Source: Ampullaceana balthica (lineage: Eukaryota > Mollusca > Gastropoda > Lymnaeidae). From it: a stretch of 64,000 nt of DNA. A program made the position numbers and the translations under genes. Positions 48,601 to 55,903 of the stretch are shown here, piece by piece; position 1 is the stretch's first letter; every line of letters begins with the position of its first letter. Under the pieces are notes generated by a model that was not told the origin of the DNA, did no database searches, and saw nothing but the letters and a program-made list of their open reading frames with translations. Where the stretch lies: positions 1,714,501 to 1,778,500 of the forward strand of contig CALYLW010000039.1 of assembly GCA_944989445.1 (NCBI GenBank), given 5' to 3'.

Positions 48601-51600
48601 CTTCAAGGCTAATCTAAAAGTAAGTCAGTGATGAATACCACATACCGTACATCAACACCACCTTCAAGGCTAATCTAAAAGTAAGTCAGTGATGAATACC
48701 ACATACCGTACATCAACACCACCTTCAAGGCTAATCTAAAAGTAAGTCAGTGATGAATACCACATACCGTACATCAACACCACCTTCAAGGCTAATCTAA
48801 AAGTAAGTCAGTGATGAATACCACATACCGTACATCAACACCACCTTCAAGGCTAATCTAAAAGTAAGTCAGTGATAAATACCACATACCGTACATCAAC
48901 ACCACCTTCAAGGCTAATCTAAAAGTAAGTCAGTGATAAATACCACATACCGTACATCAACACCACCTTCAAGGCTAATCTAAAAGTAAGTCAGTGATAA
49001 ATACCACATACCGTACATCAACACCACCTTCAAGGCTAATCTAAAAGTAAGTCAGTGATAAATACCACAAAACAAAAGTGGTACATACCGCATGCCGTGC
49101 ACTGCCGTACACCGACCACAAATCTACCTTTAGTAACGTAAGTGTGACACAGAGTCACCGGCTAGCTGTTTGGATGACTCCAGTAAATCGAACATTCGTC
49201 CTGACCGCCTGTCGTCTGCAGGTTCCTCCCGTCTGCTGTGACTCGAGTGTTTTCCAATCTCCCAGCGAAGTGACGCGCTTCGATGACGTTATTCACTGTG
49301 CCACACAGAAACACGCGGACCATCTCAATAAACAGGTCAGTCATGGTTGTTTCTTTCTTTGTTTCTGTGTTTGTTTCTCTGTTTGTTTGTTTGTTTGGTT
49401 GTTTGTCTGTTTGTTTGTCTGTTTGGTTGTTTCTTTGTTTGTCTGTTTGGTTTTTTGTTTGTTTGTCTGTTTGGTTGTTTGTCCGTTCAAACCCATAAAC
49501 AAAAGGGAAATCAATAAACGTATTAAACAAATTATTTGAAATCATCGATTTTTACTTTAAAAAGGCACTAAAAGTTCAGCACGAACTTTTCTTACCTAAT
49601 TTCTAAAATATTGAATTATATGGGAGTACGTGGGAAAAAGATACATCGCGGAAGCAAAGTTAAGTTGTCAAAGCATTTTTATTCGCTGTATACAATTTCA
49701 TAAAGATTTTAAATTGATTTAATAATTACTTCAACTAAAGAATGCGCTTCGGTTGTTCTTCCAGAAACCTACCAATGGTAGGAAAAACAACTTTAGATTT
49801 TCCTTTAATTAAACATAGATATTTTAGAATACTTTCATGTCTTACCGAGTGGCACTTGCTTTAGCTTCGCTCATCAAGCGAATGCCTCAAACTTTATGGT
49901 TACGTATTTGTAATAACTGATGACGTATTTGTAATAACTGATGACGTATTTGTAATAACTGATGACGTATTTGTACTATCTGAGCACGTATTGGTCCTGA
50001 ATGATGACGTATGCATTTTAACTGATGAGGTTTTTGTACTAACTGATGACGTGTGTGTACTAACTGATGACGTATGTGTACTAAATGATGACGTATGTGT
50101 ACTAACTGATGACGTGTGTGTACTAACTGATGACGTGTGTGTACTAACTGATGACGTGTGTGTACTAACTGATGACGTGTGTGTACTAACTGATGACGTG
50201 TGTGTACTAACTGATGACGTGTGTGTACTAACTGATGACGTGTGTGTACTAACTGATGACGTGTGTGTACCAACTGATGACGTGTGCGTACTAACTGATG
50301 ACGTGTGCGTACTAACTGATGACGTGTGTGTACTAACTGATGACGTGTGTGTACTAACTGATGACGTGTGTGTACTAACTGATGACGTGTGTGTACTAAC
50401 TGATGACGTGTGTGTACTAACTGATGACGTGTGTGTACTAACTGATGACGTGTGTGTACTAACTGATGACGTGTGTGTACTAACTGATGACGTGTGTGTA
50501 CTAACTAATGACGTGTGTGTACTAACTGATGACGTGTGTGTACTAACTGATGACGTGTGTGTACTAACTGATGACGTGTGTGTACTAACTGATGACGTGT
50601 GTGTACTAACTGATGACGTGTGTGTACTGATGACGTGTGTGTACTAACTGATGACGTGTGTGTACTAACAGATGACGTGTGTGTACTAACTGATGACGTG
50701 TGTGTACTAACTGATGACGTGTGTGTACTAACTGATGACGTGTGTGTACTAACTGATGACGTGTGTGTACTAACTGATGACGTGTGTGTACTAACTGATT
50801 CCATTCTCCACAGGGGTGCTACTCGTATTTCTTTAAGAACTACATATCTACGGGGATAAGTGTTGGCTTCTATACATCAATAGTTGTAGGGGTGAGTCAT
50901 GTTGTATACATCAATAGTTGTAGGGGGTGAGTCATGTTGTATACATCAATAGTTGTAGGGGGTGAGTCATGTTGTATACATCAATAGTTGTAGGGGGTGA
51001 GTCATGTTGTATACATCAATAGTTTTAGGGGGTGAGTCATGTTGTATACATCAATAGTTGTAGGGGGTGAGTCATGTTGTATACATCAATAGTTGTAGGG
51101 GTTGATTCATGTTGTATACATCAATTGTTCTAGGGGTGAGTCATGTTGTATACATCAATAATTGTAGGGGGCGAGTCATGTTGTATACATCAATAGTTGT
51201 AGGGTCGAGTCATGTTGTATACATCAATAGTTGTAGGGGTGAGTCATGTTTTATACATCAATTGTTGTAGGGGGTGAGTCATGTTGTATACATCAATTGT
51301 TGTAGGGGGTGATTCATGTTGTATACATCAATAGTTGTAGGGGGTGATTCATGTTGTATACATCAATAGTTGTAGGGGGTGAGTCATGTTGTATACATCA
51401 ATAGTTGTAGGGGGTGAGTCATGTTGTATACATCAATACTTGTAGGGGGTGATTCATGTTGTATTCATCAATAGTTGTAGGGCCGAGTCATGTTGTATAC
51501 ATCAATAGTTGTAGGGGGTGATTCATGTTGTATGCATCAATAGTTGTAGGGTCGAGTCATTTTGTATACATCAATAGTTGTAGGGGTGATTCATTTTGTA

Positions 51601-54600
51601 TACATCAATATTTACATAGAAATTAAATTATAATTATAGATTATTATCATTGTTGTGTGTGTGTGTGTGTGTGTGGGGGGGGGGTATTGTTTGCGGTTGA
51701 AATAATTTTTTCGCGTGTAAGGCGGACGTGATAACCACTACAGTACGAATCACAAGTAATTCTGTGAAGGAACAAAGCAAGTGAACGCAAGAACCATCGT
51801 TGGTTTCGAGACCACCTCTGCTTGCCAACTATAAACTGATTGGTCGACCCCAGTGAGGGTCATTCGTCATGCTCATTTGCACATACTCGCGTTGGTGAAT
51901 TATATATATACTAGAACTAGAGATAACCCGCCAAAAATGACGGAATCGTTTTTGGTTCAAACAGCACTATAAAACAAAAAACGATCGCGGCGCCACCTAA
52001 CAGCACTACATCCATACAGACAACGGGAATCAATAACTTAAGTAACTTATCCTTGTTTGATAAATACGAAATATTAAACTTACTGAAATGTGCACAAAGT
52101 ATTTCATAATAATTATAAATCCTCAAAACCTATTTTTACATCGTTCCCTTTTCAAAAATTAAAATATAAGCATAAAACAATGACGTCATATAATATTTTT
52201 TATACAAAATCGATCGCAGCGCCACCTGACAGCATTATTCCATACATACATACACGTATGTATAAGTGAAATATCGGGAGACAAATTTCGTATATTTGCT
52301 TTTTACGCCATTGTTGACAAACTTGAGACAGAGCCTGGTAGATGAGGATAGGTATATTATGATATTGGAGTTAGATTTTCTTGTCTGGTCGATGTACCAC
52401 AAACATCTCAGTGTTCCCAGCGCGCTCGACTGGCGTACCGATGGTCACGGGTTCGAATCCCTGTGATTTGTTCCCCGGGCCTAGGGCGTCCCTGAGTCAC
52501 CCAGCTCTGAATGGGTACCTAACACTAGTTAGGCGGCTGGGTAATGCGTGGAACCCAAAAAGCCGTGGCCTGTGAACGCTGCATCACTTGCCAACAGAAC
52601 ATCTGTCATGGTCTGTGGACGCAATTATCTTCTGCATAGAAGGAGCGTCTGTATAGATAAGATAAGAAGATAATAAATGCTTATCCTGAAGATCTGAACA
52701 ATAATTTATATACCGAACTACAAAAGTTACACTCATATATTCGCCATAAGTTTCATGCATCAAAATCTGAAAACAACACGTTGAGTCATGCAGAATTATA
52801 CAAAGTAATAGAGACAACATCCAGTTTGATTTTCCAATGTAGAAATGGACTTGATCATATTTTTAACATTAATGTATACGAACGTTTTAACTGAGCGCTC
52901 TTTTTCTCAGTTAAAACGTACAAAAAATCCAAGTAGATCGATAATGAAATAAGAAAGGCTTGATTCCTTATCTTTTCTGATGATTTAGACAGACATTTTG
53001 CGCAAAATTAACTTGGATGATTTACTTTGCCAAATGTAAATCTAGAATAAAGAACTTTAAATGTAAAGGTTTGCTTTCTCTGACTTTCTCATCTATTAAA
53101 AAGTTACAGTATGTTTGTCTATTATTATTACAAAATTCATTAAATATTTATTATACAGAAATAACTTATCGTAGGTCTTATTTGAGTGATACTAGTACAA
53201 ACATATGTGTTAACAACGGCGTCACTAGGATGGGTGTCATCCAGTTCGGTAAGTCATGGTGTAACCCCCTCACAACTTACTCCATAGACCTCCTTCGAGT
53301 ATGCCAAATAACGAGACATCCAGAATAATTCCCTTTGGTGTCACCCGGTGCGGTCCGCACCTCCCGCAATCCATTGTAACGCCCCTGTGTGTTAACAACT
53401 GTTTTGTTTGTTAGTTGGTTTGCTTGATATTGAACATACCAGCGGTCAATGGGGGATCGGGGCAGAAGGTGGCACCAATGTGGGTTTGTGCCTCGGGCAC
53501 CAAGATGGCTTAATCCGGCCCTACAAAAGGTACGTAGATAGAAGACTAATTTTCCTCTAGAATTTTGTTCTGCATGCTCTTGTAATACCAAGACATATTA
53601 GTTGCGTTATCCGGGACTGACCTCTGCATTTCGCTAAATCAATATTGCAAACTTCACGTAAGTACTGCAACTTTTGCTTAGCCATACATTCACCGGTGTG
53701 ACTTTGCAGCTCCAAGAAAGTCAAAAGGCGTTTAATGGGCTCTCCATCTACCACATATCGAAGAACAACGCTTAACTGATCTATAAGTGAAATATCGTGT
53801 ATTGACAAGTTGAAATAACCGGAAGCCTTTACTTCATCTATAATTACTTGATGGACTTTTGGGGACAAAATTTTAATCAGTTCTTCACATATAGTTTGGC
53901 ATACATAAGAAGGATTTCCTTTGCCAGAATTTCCTTATTTCGCAATGTATGATGCTAAAAATTGATCAAACTGACTGACCAACTCCAGCAACCCTAGAAA
54001 ATTAAATTTTGTAAAGATCCAAATTTTTCAATTGTCCCTTTAAAAGCGATTTCAGGGGTGGATTAAGATTGCACGGGGCCACTGGCTGCAATTCCACCTG
54101 GGGCCCTGTCCAGCCACTTTATTATACAATTTAATAAGTTTGGGGTCCCTTAATTTAGTCTTAAATCATTGGGGGCCCTTGGTTTTAGCCCAATCAGCCT
54201 TCCATTTAATTCGCCCCTGTGCGATTTAATATTACATTTGCGATTTTCTAACGTCATGTCGATTATGGACAATATACACATTTTTCTTGAGGACTTGTGG
54301 TGCCCCCAATCGCTTGGTGCCCAACGCACGTGCCTTGTTTGCATATAGTTTAATCCAGCCCTGCATACATACATACAGACAACGGGATTTGTGTAAATTG
54401 ATATATATAGCTACATTTAATTTAGGGCTGCTGAAATTAACGATTAATTTCTAGATTAATCGTTAAAATTTTTTATCGATTAAAATTATTTTAATCGCTA
54501 AAAATTCGATTAAATTTATTTTAATCGCTAAAAATTCGATTAAAATTAAAAAAAATATTTAAATATTTTTAATTTTTAAATAAATAAATAATTAATTATT

Positions 54601-55197
54601 AATAATAATTTATATATATTTTACGTACAAACTTCTCCCACGTAATATTATAATTTATTTTATTACTTTATGTGGACCGGCAGACGTCAACTAAAAAATG
54701 GCTGACAGCATCAGCGCAGTTAAATTTAAACATATAACTAGAAAGTTGAGCAAAAAGTTTGTTTTTAATCTAACTGCGGATGGCAAAGTCGAAGATGGTG
54801 AAAAAGTTTACTGTGTTCACTGCCATAAACAATTCTCTTTTAAAGGATCAAATACATCGCTGACGTACCACCTTCAGCACAAACATCCGATCAAGTATCA
54901 ACACATTGTCATAAAATTTAGTTCAAAATATTCTCAATTTTCAATGTCCTTGAGAAATGTTCAGTTAACTGTCGTCATAAATTTCTATTTTTGGCTTTAA
55001 TCGAAATTATCGCTTAATTAAGCTATAATTTTTCAAAAGTTAACGATTAAATTTAAATTAATCGATAACAGCCCTAATTTAATTGCTAAAATTAGAAACA
55101 TAATGTTTTTTTTCCTTTTACCATTCAGATCACGTGGGCTGCACTAGGCATGGTGACCCCGTTTGTTGTGGAGGAAATGCCAAGTGACGTCATGTAG
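39661..55197 (+). CDS. Tetraspanin A
   Basis: Four-pass membrane scaffold protein of the tetraspanin family. Exons: 39661-39714, 40029-40158, 41085-41215, 42083-42157, 46326-46430, 48333-48497, 49222-49335, 50814-50891, 55129-55197 (TAG). All phases agree: 921 nt, 306 aa. TM1 is in exons 1-2 (LLCIMLLVSGICLLVMYYA), TM2 in exon 3, TM3 in exon 4, TM4 in exons 8-9. The large extracellular loop has the hallmark CCG (GECCGLNGPGDF, exon 6) and a second Cys pair PPVCC (exon 7), plus single Cys residues in exons 7 and 8. N-glycosylation sequons occur in exon 6 (NVT, NTT). Donor 2 is GC (AG|GCAAGT). Donors 3, 5, 6 and 8 are tandemly repeated into the intron, and acceptor 8 is preceded by a repeated branch-point motif. 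Homology with tetraspanin B confirms exons 3-7. It is not clear which human tetraspanin is closest. The ATG is the first in frame with a usable TM1. Confidence 0.9.
40166..40905 (+). repeat. 20-bp ACACGTCACACAACACGTTT array and related CAATAACAAGCACA repeats, intron 2
   Basis: Begins 8 bp after the GC donor of exon 2. Units of 20-21 bp alternate CACGTCACACAAC and CAAGCACACAAC, then pass into 20-bp ACACAACACAATAACAAGC copies from about 40734. Both sense-strand frames are open but Thr/His-rich and not coding. Confidence 0.9.
40936..41094 (+). repeat. 80-bp duplication carrying the exon 3 acceptor, 2 copies
   Basis: Each copy has AACTGACTG...ACACACAAACACACGCCATT, then GACATTGTTTCCAA(C/T)TAAAG and ATGACATCA. 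The second copy supplies the true acceptor (AG at 41083-41084). The first leaves a decoy AG at 41003-41004 followed by the first 9 bases of exon 3. Confidence 0.88.
41184..41600 (+). repeat. 37/29-bp minisatellite carrying the exon 3 donor, about 11 copies
   Basis: Unit is the end of exon 3 (AAGATCTTGCTGGCTGTGATG) followed by gtaagttatttgttac. A short form loses 8 bp (AAGATCAGGCTGTGATG). Most copies keep gtaagt; two read gttagt. The true donor is the first, at 41215/41216. The exon itself has ATTTGTTACCCCAAGATC, so a TTTGTTAC match in exon and intron may have seeded the duplication. Confidence 0.95.
42199..42580 (+). repeat. 29-bp minisatellite, about 13 copies, intron 4
   Basis: Unit TAGCAGTATCGTACTCTAAT plus AATACCCTT. 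Starts 42 bp after the exon 4 donor and does not include it. Related CCCTAATACTCTTTGC copies reappear at 46117-46150, so the hAT element between them inserted into this array. Confidence 0.93.
42805..43317 (-). mobile_element. Helitron family A copy nested in the hAT element
   Basis: Plus-strand left end CTAGCTGACCCGCGGCGTA-GCA-TACGCCGC is the inverted family A terminus. The right end GGTCCGACCACGAAGATAA is the inverted start. Close to the copies at 14659-15170 and 34855-35372. Confidence 0.87.
43341..43520 (-). mobile_element. LINE 3'-end fragment
   Basis: AATAATAATAATACTAAATTGATAATTTTTATAGCGCTGT-type sequence matches the 3' end of the LINE at 61160-61757, with the same (ATT)n tail on the minus strand. 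A further fragment of the tail is at 1368-1415. Confidence 0.72.
43556..44775. repeat. 45-bp minisatellite, 27 copies, with higher-order structure
   Basis: Unit AACAGGGGAACATATTTATT followed by TGGTTCCCTTAGTTCTGACT and TCAAT. Copies differ almost only at one base (GAACAGATT or GAACATATT). The order of the two types is 2-8-3, 1, 2-8-3, a 14-unit higher-order period. Both strands stay open for about 430 codons because the unit is 15 codons long with no stop in those frames. Not a gene. Confidence 0.95.
44830..45815 (+). pseudogene. hAT transposase remnant
   Basis: Fragments in several frames resemble the C-terminal half of hAT transposases of the ZBED/FAM200 type: a QFLLDIQENNEDV-like segment near 45010-45060, LTRHLNLLKTNLQ near 45215, and LLDLLQCDAK near 45560-45710 followed by an EIRTFAKKMLRM-like segment. 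In-frame stops and a threefold tandem copy of a 53-bp segment (45547-45705) break it. Non-functional. Confidence 0.72.
46415..47912 (+). repeat. Exon 5 donor copies (ATGATTATG|GTAGGC), 3-4, split by a hAT element
   Basis: True donor at 46430/46431. Further copies at about 46459-46476 (GATTATGGGTAGGC) and 47876-47895 (ATGATTATGGTAGGCAAGGG), with a degenerate one after that (ATTATGTTAAGCAAGG). Spacing is about 37 bp once the 1369-bp insertion at 46507-47875 is removed. Confidence 0.82.
46507..47875. mobile_element. Non-autonomous hAT element with perfect 8-bp target duplication
   Basis: Ends TAGGGGACAGCCGAATATCC and GTATCCGCTGATCCCTA, with subterminal CGGATTCGGCAAATA repeats in both arms. Target duplication ATGATTAT at 46499-46506 and 47876-47883 is exact and is itself part of the repeated exon 5 donor unit. 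1369 bp, AT-rich, no transposase frame. Confidence 0.92.
48446..49075 (+). repeat. 61-bp minisatellite carrying the exon 6 donor, 10 copies
   Basis: Unit is the last 52 nt of exon 6 (from AAATACCACATACCG to GGCTAATCTAAAA) plus gtaagtcagtgat. Donors fall every 61 bp from 48498 to 49047. The first is the true one by phase and by equal exon length with tetraspanin B. Reading past it gives a stop (TGA) at the fourth codon. Exon and intron share AAGTGAT/CAGTGAT at the unit boundary. Confidence 0.96.
49345..49485 (+). repeat. GTTT-rich low-complexity tract after the exon 7 donor
   Basis: Runs of TTTGTTTGTCTGTTTGGTTG starting 10 bp after the donor gtcagt. Similar in type to the tract at 58865-59560 but on the opposite genomic relation to its gene. 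Confidence 0.8.
49900..50800 (+). repeat. 21-bp minisatellite carrying TACTAAC branch-point motifs, about 43 copies
   Basis: Unit GTGTGTACTAACTGATGAC plus GT. More than 30 copies contain the exact branch-point consensus TACTAAC. The last one has its branch A at 50794, 19 nt before the acceptor AG of exon 8 (50812-50813). Early copies (49903-49980) are variant (TTTGTAATAACTGATGACG). Each unit also holds TGACGT, a CRE half-site. Open frames across it are artefacts. Confidence 0.95.
50870..51608 (+). repeat. 35-36-bp minisatellite carrying the exon 8 donor, about 20 copies
   Basis: Unit is the end of exon 8 (TATACATCAATAGTTGTAGGG) plus gtgagtcatgttg. The true donor is the first (50891/50892). 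Later copies have an extra G or mutations (gattcatg, cgagtcatg). Most keep a usable gtgagt. Confidence 0.95.
51646..51680. repeat. (TG)n microsatellite
   Basis: Short GT run followed by a G tract in tetraspanin A intron 8. Confidence 0.9.
51685..51912 (-). mobile_element. tRNA-like element related to 4440-4694
   Basis: Shares GTGAAGGAACAA, GTCGACCCCAG-GAGGGTCATTCGTCATGCTC-type sequence and TTGCACATACT with the copy at 4440-4694; the tRNA-like part is more decayed. Confidence 0.6.
51914..52260 (-). mobile_element. Helitron A/B remnant
   Basis: Begins ACTAGAGATAACCCGCC and holds the shared internal block (AACTTATCCTTGTTTGATAA, then GAAATATTAAACTTACTGAA). Ends and hairpins are damaged. Confidence 0.55.
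52408..52672 (+). mobile_element. tRNA-derived SINE
   Basis: Head GCGCGCTCGACTGGCGTACC and B-box GGTTCGAATCC, body CTAGGGCGTCCCTGAGTCAC, tail GAAGGAGCGTCTGTATAGAT ending in ATAAGATAAGA. The A-box side is partly lost. Confidence 0.85.
53214..53387. mobile_element. hAT MITE, 174 bp, perfect target duplication
   Basis: Starts CAACGGCGTCACTAGG and ends TGTAACGCCCCTG, flanked by TGTGTTAA at 53206-53213 and 53388-53395. Confidence 0.9.
53560..53960 (-). pseudogene. hAT transposase fragment (DUF4371 / ZMYM type)
   Basis: The minus strand reads VKASGYFNLSIHDISLIDQL, then VVLRYVVDG and NIDLAKCRGQS, the pattern of the catalytic-domain start in ZMYM1-like hAT transposases. The frame shifts after CRGQS and both ends are missing. 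Inside tetraspanin A intron 8, antisense to that gene. Confidence 0.78.
54056..54363. mobile_element. TIR MITE, decayed
   Basis: CAGGGGTGGATTAAGATTGC and GTTTAATCCAGCCCTG are inverted ends. The flanks show no clear duplication. A related single end (TTAATCCGGCCCTAC) lies at 53510-53525, probably from the element that carried the transposase fragment. Confidence 0.6.
54423..55076 (+). mobile_element. hAT element with BED-finger exon, perfect target duplication
   Basis: Ends TAGGGCTGCTGAAATTAACG and TTAATCGATAACAGCCCTA, flanked by ATTTAATT at 54415-54422 and 55077-55084. Inverted TTAATCG-rich arms. Keeps only the N-terminal BED part of a transposase. It ends 52 bp before the last exon acceptor of tetraspanin A. 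Confidence 0.92.
54698..55000 (+). CDS. BED zinc-finger fragment of a hAT transposase
   Basis: 100-aa open frame. Residues about 20-67 have the BED pattern: FVFNLTADGKVEDGEKVYCV, C-x2-C (CVHCH), then NTSLTYHLQHKHP supplying the H-x4-H pair. After about residue 70 it loses family likeness and stops. DNA-binding end of a transposase with the catalytic part deleted; functional status unknown, most likely a remnant. Confidence 0.75.
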   Translation: MADSISAVKFKHITRKLSKKFVFNLTADGKVEDGEKVYCVHCHKQFSFKGSNTSLTYHLQHKHPIKYQHIVIKFSSKYSQFSMSLRNVQLTVVINFYFWL

Positions 55198-55903
55198 TGT
55201 CGTGAGTTGTTGAGGAGGGTCACATAGTGACGTCACTTTTTAATGTATAAAAATAGTTCGTCACAAAGTATGTAGGACCAATTACTTCCGGGTCGTTAGC
55301 TTGACCTACTTTAAGGGTGGGGTGGGTACATATTATTGGGTGGGCATTGTGTGTGTATGTGTACGTGTGTGTATGTTTGAGTACGTGTGTGTATGTGTGC
55401 GCGTGTATGTGTGCGTGCATTGTAAATACTTTTGAATTGTGGTTTTGGCTTGATGTCAATAAATTACAGACGTTATTTCGAAGTAAATATCCGTGTCAAG
55501 TTATGTGTACGTCTCGTTGGGTCAGCTCAAATCTTTTGATTACACGGCTCACATTTGAGAACAGTTTGAACAGAAATTAAAAAAAAATGAATGTAACAAA
55601 ATTCATTAAAAAAAACCTTCGTTTGTATGAACTATAATTACCTACCACCACAAACCTCATCAAACAACCACAAACCACCAAAAAAAAATAACAGGTTGAA
55701 AAATATTTTTGCAAAAAAAAACAAAACAACCAGAAACAAAACTGAATGATAATTAAATCTTTGATTTAATTTTAACATAGAATTGATGAATTAAGTATAT
55801 TCAGAATACATAATATTAATGTAGCTTTTGTTTATTGAAGCGTTTAAACGATAAACGTGATGTTTTCTTGGTTTTATTTTCGTCCTGTTATCGTCTTTTC
55901 GTC
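55198..55903. other. Convergent 3' ends of tetraspanins A and B
   Basis: Plus-strand AATAAA at 55458-55463 is the likely signal for tetraspanin A. Minus-strand AATAAA at 55831-55836 is the likely signal for tetraspanin B. Between them are GT-rich microsatellite sequence (55340-55425) and A-rich tracts. Confidence 0.65.

Noticed and set aside
49991..50859. Frames repeating VLTDDVC and VHTRHQL
   Set aside because: 21-bp intronic array between two well-supported tetraspanin exons.
48446..51608. CRISPR-like regular repeats
   Set aside because: Copies are contiguous with no unique spacers, and the genome is animal.
52584..52820. Minus-strand frame near the SINE tail
   Set aside because: Runs through the SINE and AT-rich flank with no domain or splice support.
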